Assembly (NCBI GenBank): GCA_944470555.2
Contig: OX104127.1
Coordinates: forward strand, 113,674,741 to 113,738,740
DNA from: Heterobilharzia americana
Taxonomy: Eukaryota > Platyhelminthes > Trematoda > Strigeidida > Schistosomatidae
Length of the DNA stretch: 64,000 nt
Reading direction: 5' to 3'
This document shows, one piece after another, positions 12,481-24,610 of this stretch; position 1 is the first letter of the stretch; every line of letters begins with the position of its first letter. The notes below the pieces were generated by a model, which saw nothing but the letters and a program-made list of their open reading frames with translations, had not been told where the DNA came from and did not search any database. The position numbers and the translations under genes were made by a program.

Positions 12481-12689
12481 AGTTCAATGGTTGACAGCTC
12501 CCAACTTCTATCAACCCATGATGTAACACGACTATCGCCATAGGTCTTTAGTTGCCATCCGTTTCCTTTCCGACTGGTTGACCTCGCGGGTTACGACTTT
12601 CTCGTCGGAACTTCAGGATATCCATCAGGAAGCATGTCGCTAATGAGTACTATTAAGTAGTGTATTTTTAGGCTAATAAAGACTTGACC

Positions 12690-12881
12690 TTTGATATGGC
12701 TTTCATCACGGCTTGACATGGAAACGATGAATATGATCCCTAGCTAGGTCATGCGCAGGTATTGCCGAGGAGTCCTATACTAGATCGAAGCAGCCATCCA
12801 GTGCTACAACGTTTTCATTGGTTCTCCAACGTATGTAAAATCTTGATGAATACTACCACAAAACTAAAATCTCCGGTAATC

Positions 12882-12922
<41 letters not shown>
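12690..12922 (+). mobile_element. hammerhead SINE, (AT)n-tailed, plus copy
   Basis: The plus strand carries a decayed hammerhead block: CCGAGGA (12765-12771), stem II remnants, GAAG (12787-12790) and atccagtgct. It is followed by the shared body (ggttctccaac...gaatactacc) and an (AT)n tail. Core changes make activity unlikely. It is the mirror-image partner of the minus copy about 200 bp to the left. Confidence 0.7.
12884..12922. repeat. (AT)n microsatellite, SINE tail
   Basis: About 38 bp of AT dinucleotides ending the plus-strand SINE and adjoining PLE 3' sequence. Confidence 0.97.
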
Positions 12923-12925
<3 letters not shown>

Positions 12926-12928
12926 AGT

Positions 12929-13800
12929 TTATGACCGCTGCATTCCGAAAACCAAGTACATAATGTAAGTGTAAAACTTGGGCACTGCGATCGAGTGTAA
13001 TTCCATTATAGTCTGTTTATTAGAAATATCACACAGTGAAACAGTAGCATTTACTGGATAACGTTTCGGATACAATTTATTGTCCATATTTATATCAGGT
13101 AACTCCATAACTTCGAGACAGTCTTTATATATTCCTAGTTTTCTCTTCTTCTCTGTGATGACAAGGGTAGTAGAATTTTCCATATATCTGGGATAGGTGC
13201 AGAATCATTTCGATTGTTTGTGTTTGGTATTGATTCGATAAACAAAGATTCGATTATCAATCTCTCCCTCCACCCAACTTAGTTTCCAACACTGTCACCC
13301 TATCCCACCCTACTATGTGATTGTGTGTCATCTCATACAGAGCTATAGCCGAGCTTTTCTCTAGATTTCTTATCCTATTAGGATCTACTAATCTTGATTT
13401 AGCTAAGTTTTTGTGCTCTGTTATTCTAATCAAGCCTGATCGACTATTTTGACTTATGTATTTGACCTCGTATTCATTGCAAGGGATCTGGTAAACCAGA
13501 TTGTTCTGCTTAATTGCATCGATAGGATCTTTTAACCTACAAAGCTTGTTTCTAAGTGAGTTTGTTGGTTTGAATGCCACTTTAATCCTAGCCTTATTAA
13601 GAATTCTTCGTAGTGCTTCTGAGGTGCCTTCCTTGTATGGTAACACAGCAGAGGCTTTGAATTCTCTCTTAACCCTGTCGCTATTATTACCACTAGTAGT
13701 GAGATTATTATTAATAACATCTGTATTACTACTACTACTACCACTGCTAATATTTTTCTTTAGATTTCTTATGGATTTATTCAAAAAAAATCAAAAGTTA
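12929..13800 (-). mobile_element. Penelope-like element, 5'-truncated
   Basis: A 5'-truncated PLE read on the minus strand. It contains the linker and GIY-YIG endonuclease end of the protein (13784 to about 13190) and a 3' region reaching about 12929. The 3' region recurs twice at 10.1-10.5 kb. No reverse-transcriptase part was recognised upstream. The left edge touches the (AT)n tail of the SINE. Confidence 0.82.
13190..13784 (-). pseudogene. PLE C-terminal region with GIY-YIG endonuclease
   Basis: The minus-strand frame from 13784 runs 175 codons to a stop at 13257. A low-complexity Ser/Asn linker is followed by AVLPYKEGTSEALRRILNKA and VAFKPTNSLRNKLCRLKDP, typical PLE sequence leading into the endonuclease. 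The GIY-YIG core then appears as LVYQIPC...KYISQNSRSGLIRITEHK; the second motif is YIS rather than YIG, while the arginine and the EH pair are kept. Near 13262 a one-base frameshift moves the conserved C-terminus (RLIIESLFIESIPNTNNRND) into another frame. The enzyme would nick DNA for PLE integration. Truncation and frameshift mark it as dead. An ORF at 12929-13183 lies in its 3' region and is probably not a separate gene. Confidence 0.85.
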
Positions 13801-16800
13801 GCACAAAATGATATAGATTTTCATTTGTTCTTTATCTAGTCAATATTTTCATAGTACAAACCTGTAGCTTTAAACACTATTGTGAATAACCGACTCGTTA
13901 TGTAATCTATAATGTCACTGAATCATTTGGTGAATATGTATTGCATAGTAACGCATGAGTTAGTAAGCATTTTGTGCGCAACGTCTACAAAATAGCTGTT
14001 TTCCAGGCCAGTTTTCCGAATTCCTACTACCTGATGCGGTTTAACTACATCGCAGTTATCCTCAGTAAAGAACAAAGTCAAAAGAAATTAATAAGCAGAA
14101 CTATGATAAAAAATGGACCGCCTAAACTTTTACTTCACAAATCAAAGTACAACACGACTTTAACAACAAAAAAGTGGCTGATTAAAAAAATCGTCTCTTC
14201 GTCGGAGAAAAAAGATGGACAACTAAACCTACATTGAAATGGGACCTAGAGACCTACGTTCACCATTTCTCATGGTTTAGCAAAAAGTGAGAAACTAATA
14301 TTCTACAAAGGTCGGTATTTTCAGTAGCGAATTCTCCTTTTTTCATTTCGCTAGTAAAGAAATTGGAGCAGACCGATAAGAGATTGTGTTTACATGCTGA
14401 AGCAAGCTTTTCAATTCGTGGAGGAAATGAATGATCTGAATACTTCCGACAAATTTTTGGTGTTCCTTAATATTCTGTTCACTTACTAGTGTCCCATTTT
14501 CTGCAACAATAGAGATTATTTGCCTCCATCTAATTTGATTCCTTCTCATAAAGATAACATAGGAAAGCTGCAGTTACTAGGCCTAACTCCATTGTTTTAG
14601 CCTGAGTCAAACAAAGAACCCCACTCACCGAAGTGAAAACTTAGATATTGTGTTCCGATAACCATTTGGTTTTCGCCTAGCTTTGAACGGTTCTCGAACA
14701 TTTCATCAAGAGACAAGGTGAATTCATCAGCATACACCTCATAAAGAAGTCTCATAAACCCAGACTCATGATTTTTTGAAAGTAGTAGGATTTAGTAGTT
14801 AAGAAGCTCAGTTGTTTGTATTGATGCTTACATACTAAGTACTAATGTCACTAACCTCGAGAATACGGCTGAATTACGACAATGTAAACTTTGCAGTTGA
14901 TAACATTGGAGGAAATTTAAATGAAATGAAAAGGTAAAACATCATTGAGAAGGGAGGCAGTATATTTGACTTGATAAAACTAAAGGGACTGTACCATATG
15001 TACATGGATATACACAAGAAGAGTTCTAAAAATACTGCCTACAGATGCAAAACAGTCACAAGTTAGTTCTCAATAATTTTTGGATACTGAGAAATGAATT
15101 TTCAAGTGACTCAAAGAACCACAATTTGTGCTAAGCAACATTGTTCGTTTTATCGTAAACAAACATTTTATTGTTTATCAGTTTTGGCAGAAATTCAGGA
15201 ATTAGCCTTTAAAGAATAAATAGACTGAAAACAGATTTGATGTAGGTTGTATTTCTGCCATTTGTTCGCTGTTAGGAAAATAAATTAAACCTATTTTGAC
15301 AAAAAAACAAATTACTAAAGTGTAGTACTTCAATACTTTGACATTACTCTTCTGTGTGTAACATTTTTATTCCTCCAACCTTGTCTCAAGACAGATTTAT
15401 CAAAAGAGTGTGCAAGGTGACGTACGGCATGACACAGAAGGTAGATCATCATATATTCGCACTGAATGTAAACGCTAACGGAACATAATTTGACGATGCC
15501 GAAGGCGTTTGTATGCCTATACTGCTCCGAAAATAAACGATATACAGTGTTCCGAGTTAGAAAAAGTAAATAAAACAAATAAATCAACACCGAAAGCTAA
15601 AACTGCAGAAAGGTTCTAAATTTTCGTCTTTAATGTTGAATTCAGAAATATTATCAAATCCTAGTCTAATCGTATTTAACAGAGAAGATGATGTGATATC
15701 CCCACCTACTTGTAGTCCTCCCGTTTTCAATGACAAGTCAAAATTCAGTCTTGTTTTTTAAGTATCTAAAATTTGCAAAATGCTGAAAAAAGAGTTATTT
15801 TCACAGAATCGCGATGATTATCCTACCTAGGTATTCATTAGTAATGTAGAATAATCAAATATGTTGTCCTGATAGATAATTCACCTTATACTTAGATATT
15901 ATTTAAAAATAATGACGATAGAGCAGACTGTATCTAAATAGGTACCGTGTACAAGCACCTTTATGGTGCATATCTGGTTCTAGTGTCCATAGATGGTGCC
16001 CTAATTTATTTGTGACAGATGTTAGAAAATACTGTATAGGTATGTTAGTTGCCATTGCAGTGAATATACTATTAAATATTAATGAGGTAGCTTACCAATC
16101 TTCTCTGTTTTATTGATGCAAACAACATCGAAAAGTGGATAGATCCATTGTAGAATGTACTGGGAAAACTGATATGACGATACTGCCACGTAAAAACTTT
16201 CCGCACCAAAGGATTCTCGTTTGATACCCAAAACAAAATGAATCGTCATCCAATGCATCCATTGTGTGTGATATCACAAGATGTTACCGTTCGCAGTTTA
16301 ATGTTGTGATGGCGATTCAATGTGTAATTACAGACATTTTCAAATGTGATCAAATACCATAAACTAATAAGGCTGATGAAACCATTTGTGGTATATGATG
16401 TTGACAAAATTAGAATGGTTGGGAAAACTGCTGTCCAGTACTGAGAAACTTTCATTCGCGGTTATGATTTGGAATGTCACATGTTTATGAACTAGCTGTT
16501 GGATTATTATTATAACTATAGCTACCTATTCATTCAGGCTAATCAAGGTCAAAGGTCAAGTTCAATGTTGAGTAGCTTTATTGGATCAAGAAATATAAAC
16601 AGTGAGTAAAATTTACTACTGAAAGCCATACGTAACAAAATGTCTAAACATCACATGACCTGAAATAATGCAATCGCTCACCTGGCATTAGCTTGTTCAG
16701 TCAGTTACCTAAAAGAGACCAATAAAACAATTTACTTACTCCACTTACTGCCTAAATAACTACTTAGAAAACTAAAAATCGGTGTAAAGGTATAATATAA

Positions 16801-17079
16801 GTGAGGAATTTGAACAATATGACAGACTTCACTTCTACATTAGATTAATCTAGTTGTTTCGAAGCACAGAGATACAGTATTTCTCATGCACTGTTCATCG
16901 ATTCAGCACCCAACGCATGTTATGGGAATAATCTAACACCGATTTCAAATAGTTTTTATATTATCGCTTGTAAGTCTATGTCGTTGATTAGACCGAATTG
17001 AACGGCCACTACTAGCACGCGGATTCCTGTTTGGATCCCTCTATTCTTCGGCACTTTTAGTTTAGATATTAGTGATGCC
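13801..17079. other. non-coding stretch
   Basis: No supported gene. Open frames of 60-90 codons occur (for example 13974-14237 and 16246-16455) without recognisable domains. Confidence 0.4.
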
Positions 17080-17225
17080 TAGTAGCTTACAGTGAAATCT
17101 AGAAGGCGTGTTTCGCTCTTTTCGAAAGTCGTTAGCTGAATGTACCTATCTCCCATCGAGTGATGTTTTTTCACTAAAACTTGAACCCAGAACTATTCGC
17201 TTCATTTGCTTTGACATTTGAACCT
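17080..17225 (-). mobile_element. decayed hammerhead SINE
   Basis: On the minus strand a box-B-like gttctgggttcaa (near 17183-17195) is followed by a degenerate hammerhead block. CTAACGA (17129-17135) stands for CTGACGA, and CGAAACACGC keeps the GAAA box (17111-17114). The following ttctagatttcactg matches the cleavage-site side of the copies at 8.7 and 53.4 kb. Stem II is ruined and the core G is A, so it is inactive. Confidence 0.65.
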
Positions 17226-19600
17226 ATTTCAAATACATTAAAATCATAGAACAAAAGTCATTAAAACTATCAGTAATAAAGATAGTACGTTGTGTGACTA
17301 GCTTGATCAGAACATGAGCAACAAACTATCCTTGAAACGTCACTCTGTACTATTACAAGTGGACTAATATGGTACAGAATTCACACATTTCACTAAGCAC
17401 CACAATCACACTAGAAATCGATGTTATTTTACACCAAAATTATGATTAATAAAATAAGCAACGTATTCTGTAAAGCAGCGTGCCAGTGAATTTAAGTACA
17501 TGCAAATTAATTTGATTTGACTACGGGAGCGATTATTACTTATATGCGTAGTTGCACCACGTCTCACTGCTTGAGCACTCTGACCGATAGAAATGCCTCT
17601 CACCTTCAGATAATGCAAATTTCATCCTCGTGTTATGATGTATATGACTGCAACTTGACCTCACACTGCTTAGTCTACCCCCCTGTGAAAACGAAGATTT
17701 TTGATATCTAAACTGTTTCTATTTCTTCAACAAGAACCAGTCCGACAGTTACTTCTGCATGAGGTAAATATTTTTAGTCATCAACTGTCAACTAGTAAAG
17801 AATTAACTTCATCAAAACAAGTAATAATGCAAAGAGATGGCTAAATGCTATAATTTCAGTTGAAGAATAAGTTTCATTTTTCTCAGATACATTATGAAAG
17901 ACAAAGTGGAATTGAAAACCTCAAGTAATAAGAATGAATGAGTTAACTGGGTGGATACAACGCCTGTTATTTATCCCATTATCACGAAAAGTCGTTAAAC
18001 TGATAACCAGATTTTATGAAGAAACAACTGAGTAAACATGTAAACAATTATCGTCATTGTGACCTAATGGCAGCTGACAGAGGGTTGCAGTAGCTAAATA
18101 TTTCAATGATTTATTTTTTAGTTAGCTTAATCTTGCCATATCAAAATAAATATTCATTTTTCTAAGTCCTTATAAAAAGAATCGCATTTGTTATTTAGGT
18201 CAAATATAGAATCATTTCTAAATGCTTTCATGGATAAAATAGAGAATATTAATATAGTTTGAGCAATGTAATACAAATATTTTATTCTCTACCGTGGGAC
18301 TGAGCTTTCAGATTGACTGAAGTCGAATAAAAGCATCTTCATGAATATTACATAACTATAAGAAATCTTATGATCATTGTAGCTGATTTATACTCATTCA
18401 TCCAAATATTACCAAACATTTGGATGTGAATGGCTTGAACAGACCATAATGAACATTGGTCCTGATTATCAAAGTGTACCAGTTCTCTTGATTTAGCTCC
18501 TACTTACTATGAGATTTCTACATTGGTCTTGAAATGCTTAAAGGGATACCAATACTAATCAAACCATTCAAACTTATATCCATATTCATGGTTTCTATAG
18601 GAAAAGCGGATAGCTATTCAGCTATGAGTTTCTCAATTTCGCCGTATTTGTAACTAACTCTTTTGTCACGTAGAATTGAATTAAGAAGCAGATAAAAAAA
18701 TTAAGAGTTTCAAGCTTTGCAGATCTGTTTTAGAAAATCCATAAATTTATCAACCTGACTTCCATATTAATCATATTAATATAATATATCTACTACACTA
18801 ACTTTACCATTCTCTAATATTTTTTCCCAACTTCTGAAGACAAATAATTGTAACTTAAATTCATTTATCTTTCCTGAATTTTCTATTGCTCTTGTTTCGA
18901 TGTAGAAAAGTAAGAGAATACTACTTGTTAATTTGTTAAACACCTTTGATGATTTTTACTACATGGTTATTTTGTTCAAATACGAAACATTCCTGTCTTC
19001 GGAATGAATGTCAAATATAGTGATCATAAAAACCGCTACCTCGTCGATTTCCGAACGGTCATTTTAGTTTGTCACCTACTATAAGATAAAAAAATTTACG
19101 CTAGGAGGTTTGTCTAAATCCACGATCACATTAATCGTGCTAGAGGTTCCAAAACCACAATAGATTGGAGTGAAAACTCAAAACAATATACTTTCCATGT
19201 AAATGAAGCTTCAAGTAGTCAGCTTGAGAGCTCAATATTCCAAGACCTGTCATGCAGCACATCAGTAGACTACCGAGTTATAACAAAAATGTCCCCTTAC
19301 CCACAGATATTGGTGGCATTTTGTTCTGCTTTCAGTTAGTTAAGAAGCATAATTGGTATATGAGCAGAAGAGATTAGCTCGACACACAAGACTTATACTT
19401 TAAGCATTGATCTGATTACTGTGTCTGGATAGGTATCCACCAAACCACATATTCTGTTACCTACAATAAGTCATAAACTTTCCATTTAAACTAATATTGG
19501 ATCAACGCTTGCTGCATATAATGCAGTATGGTCATGAAGTAAGATATCTTTGATTTAGGGTAATATAACATGCCTTTTAATTTGAGGCAGTTGTCCTGTC
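17226..19600. other. non-coding stretch
   Basis: AT-rich, no supported gene. A short hairpin (catccaaat...atttggatg, 18399-18426) is the only structure noticed. Confidence 0.35.
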
Positions 19601-19689
19601 TTCTATCCTGTTGATAAACACTTTTTGATAAAGTTAGGTGGATAGTCCCTGGGTCTGAAAACTTTATTATCTCAGAAACAATAAACTGA

Positions 19690-20105
19690 CTGCTTCGTCC
19701 TTTCGGGATCAGATTAACAAACAAACCAATGAAATTCCTACATAGCATGTTGTGTAGATCGGAAACTCCATTGCCAAAAGAAGATAGGACAAATATAATC
19801 TACAAAACTGACTGTAAAAATTGTTCATTCCATTATAATGGCCAGTCTGACCGTCGTTTTGCTCGAAGTATTCATGAATACCAACTAGCAGTAAAGCGAA
19901 ATGACGCGGCCTCCTTAAGTTCAGTGCATGCAGATAATCACGATCAAAAATCCGACTGGAAGAATGTGACAATCTTCCGAAGACCAGGTTCAAAAGCTCC
20001 AAAAGAATTTTTGGAAGCATGGCATTCAGACGAAATGTAATTCAACAGACATGTGGAAATATACTCAATCTACAATCTACTTAGGAAGAAAACTGTCATC
20101 CATCA
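19690..20105 (+). pseudogene. second Penelope-like GIY-YIG endonuclease fragment
   Basis: The open frame contains FLHSMLCRSETPLPKEDRTN, then the GIY-YIG core: NIIYKTDCKNCSFHYNGQSD (YNG for YIG) followed by RRFARSIHEYQLAVKRND. The PLE C-terminal EFLEAWHSDE follows. After an in-frame TAA at 20038-20040 the same frame goes on with FNRHVEIYSIYNLLR, the conserved PLE end, so the stop is a late mutation. In-frame homology also extends upstream of the first ATG (19729). The sequence is clearly a different PLE family from the one at 13.5 kb. No reverse-transcriptase portion is recognised. Confidence 0.85.
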
Positions 20106-22394
20106 ACCAAGAACAAACTGATCGGACAAATCAGTGATGATGAACAGTGTGACACCAAGAAGCAGCACAATTTTATTCCAATAAAGAATATCTAATGACG
20201 TGACTGAAGGGAATTTAAAGTTAAGGAGGTTAGGGTGTGATGGAAAATTTCTTCCTCGACTTACAATCGGGCAACATCCAAGGTCAATAAAAACACTATC
20301 TAAACATTCATGAAATGTTCAATTATGCCTCACCTCTTTATGAAGTTAGTGTTGAATATGTCACTAAGCCTAATGACAAAATATAAAAACTCAGGGAACA
20401 ATAAGACCATCATCATCCTTATTCTGGGTTAGAACTTTGAACGACAATCCCATCAAAAAGCACCTACTTATCTGCTAAGAATCTAAGAATATAGGTAATT
20501 ACCACAAGTATTAATAGTAAACGAGTCCATGTATCCTTAGAAAATCGATTACTAGAATAGAGTAAATGCCACTTAACATTCCTTATTACTAACCTGAATA
20601 CGATCATTTTACTTGGCATTTGTAAAGTAAAGCACCTTTTTCAACTGAAATCATAATTAAGAGGAAATTCTTAATATATCTGACTGATATGAATCAACAT
20701 ACTTCCAACCAAACCTTTTGATTTTGTATGGATTTACACTTAGTTAGTTTGTATATTTCACTGCATCGGACATGAAACAAGATGACAGGAAACATTGACA
20801 GTAAAAAGTAATCCACCAACTATCGGCAGTCGCAGTGCCATTAACGATATCTTGACCACTTTATTATATTTGTTTGTTAACTCCCAGCTATTAGCATAGA
20901 TAATTAAGTCGGTTTGTGATAAGAAAATTTATCATTTGTAGCATTTACTAAGAAGTACACTCTAAATTATTCAGCTGCCTTATCTATCTTTGTGCATACA
21001 AAAACAGTCTCAGAGTTAAGGTAGATAATACAGTTTATATCTTCCAACTGCTTTGATTTATTATAGTAGGGTTGACAACAAAAGAGTATATCCCTTCATG
21101 ATAAGACTTCAAAGACATTTTCAATCTGTGACGCTTTCTTTGATGTTACATGTCGAGTGATGCTTCGGTATGGGTACGTGGGATAAGGTTTTTATGAATA
21201 TTTCAGTCATATGCAGTTCGAAAAATAAGTTTATTCTATGACAAATGGTTTACAGAACCTCTTCTGGATCAGTTTACTTACCGCTATTCGAAGACATGAT
21301 GTGATTCTTCCCATGCTAGTTGCGTAAGCTACAAAGTATACCGAATTCCCTACTTTTGTCTAAAATGGATTTTATTATTCATATATATACATTAAAACTT
21401 CCTAAAGCTTCACTCCGTCAATAATCTCAGTAATAGATAAAAAACACCAACTAAAGTTAAATAAATGTGAAAATAAATTGAATAATGACTAGAATAACTG
21501 ATATTGCAGATAACTGTCAAACTTTATATTTTTCAATACTGTCTGGTGTTTACGATATTTCAAAGACTATGTACGAAACAGTGCTGATATTCAGACATAG
21601 TCATTAGTTATTAGCAAGTGATTTGGTTGGTTAGTGTGCCAACCTCACAGTAAACATCATCAAATTACGTGAAATCAATTCATCCAAGTGCAAAGCTTTA
21701 CAACAACAGCAAGAAAACTTGAAGATTTTTCCCTGATGAATTCGTGAAAATGGAGAAATAATGCGACAGTCTACTGAAAGAAATATGAGTTGTTGGAAAC
21801 CACTCAAGTTAATCTATGGATTTTTATGGCTAGATAAGAGTGATCTAAACACCAGATTACCATTTCATTTTCCTCTGTCGTTTTAGTGTTATTGTACATG
21901 GTGCTCCTGATTTGCAAATGTCTTATCTATTGGATTCGATACTAATTCTATGTTGCGAATGACATCCAGTTTCAATTCATAAGCCGCTACACTCTAGTTA
22001 AGGCGCTTCTCAGGAACCTTAACCTCTGGTGATCTAAAGAATATAGTTGAAATATTACCAATCCACTTTGGTGCCTAAGAAACTGAACTACAAACAACAT
22101 TTTGCATGCATCAAAATGCCTATTTTCCTCTGAGAACTACCAAATATACAACAAGGATAAAAAATAGTTTATCTTACCTAAAACGTTGCCAGCTTGTCCT
22201 TCTCAATAAACACGATTTAGAAAATTGTTTAAACTTAGTCAATATTTTCGATATCCCAGATAATATCTGAAGTGTTTGCATTTTCTATTTTTTGTTTTTA
22301 GTTAAACATTTTGGTGGCCGCTTAATCGTTAAGATGATGATGAGTTTTACGACTTATATACATATTTTGAGGGAGTTGTGGAGATTTGGAAATA
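20106..22394. other. non-coding stretch
   Basis: The first few hundred bases may be the PLE 3' region, but no boundary is visible. The rest is AT-rich without a gene. Confidence 0.35.
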
Positions 22395-22575
22395 TTTCAA
22401 GTTGTTATTCATCGTAGACTGACATAAGTTGGAGAAACAAAAGAAACCTGGGAGCACTGAACAGCTGTTTCGTCCTAGTATGGGACTCCTCAGCAGTGTG
22501 CACCCACGACCCCACACCAGCAGGGATCGGACCCGCGACCTTCAGGTTCCGCGGCCAGCGCGTTACCATATATTA
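22395..22575 (-). mobile_element. hammerhead SINE (Sm-alpha-like)
   Basis: GC-richer than its surroundings. On the minus strand: a box-B-like gggtccgatccc (22523-22534), a hammerhead ribozyme, and a body (ttctccaacttatg...) shared with the pair at 12.3-12.9 kb. The tRNA-like head is cut near 22572, so box A is incomplete. There is no (AT)n tail, unlike the 12-kb copies. Confidence 0.88.
22454..22500 (-). ncRNA. hammerhead ribozyme, well preserved
   Basis: Minus-strand core boxes are intact: CTGAGGA (complement of 22487-22493) and GAAA (complement of 22468-22471). Stem II is four perfect pairs, GTCC with GGAC. Stem I pairs CACTG with CAGTG. Stem III is the palindrome ACAGCTGT (22461-22468), which allows only two pairs and a 4-nt loop within one molecule; schistosome-type hammerheads of this shape are thought to work better as dimers. 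The cleavage triplet is GUU. This is the best preserved ribozyme in the window. Confidence 0.8.
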
Positions 22576-24340
22576 CAATATTTGTACTCTCAAAGCACCA
22601 TTTTTAAAGAGATGCATGCTCATTTGATTGAAATATGACCTCCACTCTATACTAAAGTTCAGATGGCAATTTCAGCGCACCAGAAAGTTTGTTCACATTC
22701 ACTGACTACTAGTTAGTCTTTCTCATAAGAATCCATTGAGTTGAACGCAGTCCTAGTAAATATGCTTCATATTTAACTTATAAGAATCTAAACTCAATAT
22801 TCTTCAGTTAATCATCCAGTGTAAATGTAAAAGTGATGGTCTGCCCAACAATTACTACTTAACAAAGAATATTCAATGCATCAGATGAAAATTTGACCAA
22901 GGAGTTCTATATACTAACTGATAAAAATAATAGGTGTGCACAGTGAAACTTAGAAAAATGTATGCGGTTAATTAAAGTTTGTAGTTTACACTTCAGTGTT
23001 CAACAAAAAATGGATAATTTGATTTTCCTTCAATAATCCAAGACCACGAACACTCCAAGGTTAAATGCTTCATGTATGATTGTATAGTGAAAAGGTAATG
23101 TAAGGGAGATATTTTGCACAAATTACGCTTTTCAAACATCGAAACAGGCATTTTATCTTGCCAAGGATTACCTCCATCAACCTGAAAGTCATATTGAATA
23201 TCTCTCTCTGTTATTTTGTTAATCCTGTTCCTTCCGTTATTAATACAGTTTTCACTCCGTCCACTGACATAGTTGCCACTTTTGAAATATTTTATCATCC
23301 AAAAAACATGTCTCGTGAGTGAAATGATAACAAGTAGGGTGTACTTAGCTATCGAGAGGCATAAACAAATCAGACACATAATGAATAGAGAGGGGAGTGG
23401 AGATTTTTAATTTATTTTAGGCAACCTCCTTGATTACAACTTTCACTGTGTGAACTAGCCATTCATCCCATAATACATCAGTCACCTCGTTGATAGACAC
23501 GATTTTTAAGTTTTCATTTTGATGTTTGATTAAACTGCCAAGGGTTCGATATCAAAAGACTTATGAAATGGGCTGTTTTACTCATATTGTGTTAACAACT
23601 AACCCTTATTATTCGTCGAAATTCGTCTAGAAATTTCTTCTCTACATATGATATTTTGCTCAGGTTGGTTCGCACTGACCTCCAAACAATCACAATTTAT
23701 GTTTAAGAGTAATCTACTATATTTAAATTATCACCTGATGACCCAGCCACATAATTCAATAGCAACACAGAAAATCTCTGCTTACTATCTAGATTAGAAA
23801 TCCCCTTCCATTTAGAATTTACCGCTTTCCTTGTGTTTCAGTACTTGGATTTCCTGTAAGGAAATTATTGGGGTTTATAGCAGTGTTGGGTAAATTGAGT
23901 AGCTCACAGTAACTAGGATATAGTGTGAACAGTTTAGAGCAAAAGATACTTCTGAAAAGACGTTTCTTGAGTTAGCATTCATTTTGAATACGCTATCTGT
24001 CTCTGACAAATGACCATTCCCATAGTATTTTTCACTTATTACCCATTTTCTATGAATATTAACATAAACTACCTTGAGACACCGGAAAATTTCGAGGCTG
24101 GCTAACTCTGTTGGCAATAACCTTAAGTGAATAGAGTTACGCGTATGAAATGACTGAACATGAAACAGTAATCTATTGACTGATTATTTAGTATGGATGA
24201 TTATCTGTCCTCAGATTCTGTCGAATAGCACCAACTACATATTTTACCATTCAAACACTTCGTTTTCCTGCAATTTAGATAAGCAGTTTCTGATTACGTC
24301 CATTTTTCATATTATCCTCGAAATATATAATGCGGATTGT
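22576..24340. other. non-coding stretch
   Basis: The longest frame is 128 codons on the minus strand (22993-23379). It starts with a hydrophobic segment but matches nothing, and such a frame is expected by chance in this much AT-rich DNA. Confidence 0.35.
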
Positions 24341-24341
24341 G

Positions 24342-24610
24342 TTACTGCGGTTTGTAGGATGTTTGGCATTGATAGCATTTTACAAAGTAGATTTTTACAC
24401 TGATGGCATTCCCAAATGATGATGTGGTCATTGCCACGCTATATACTATCGAAAATGCACTTTTGATGGGGTGCAAAACGAACCATTTGTGCTCGAATAT
24501 TCGCTTCCACTTAACGTATTTGCCTGGATCGAAACACTGAACCAATTCGCTAAGCCTCTGACTACCTATCTGACTCTTCTGGGAAGACGTAGGCTTCTAG
24601 ATAAATGTTC
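24342..24610 (-). other. coding-like island, unclassified
   Basis: Less AT-rich than its flanks. A minus-strand frame runs through LSELVQCFDPGKYVKWKRIF and on to VKCYQCQTSYKPQ, with a C-x-x-C pair. It looks like a fragment of a transposase or another old coding sequence, but I cannot name the family. Confidence 0.22.

Noticed and set aside
12929..13183. 84-codon minus-strand frame starting MENSTTLV
   Set aside because: It lies in the 3' region of the PLE and its counterpart at 10.1-10.3 kb is degraded; the real PLE C-terminus overlaps it in another frame.
22993..23379. 128-codon minus-strand frame with a hydrophobic N-terminus
   Set aside because: No domain, no splice or poly(A) context that stands out, and the length is expected about once by chance in 64 kb of AT-rich DNA.
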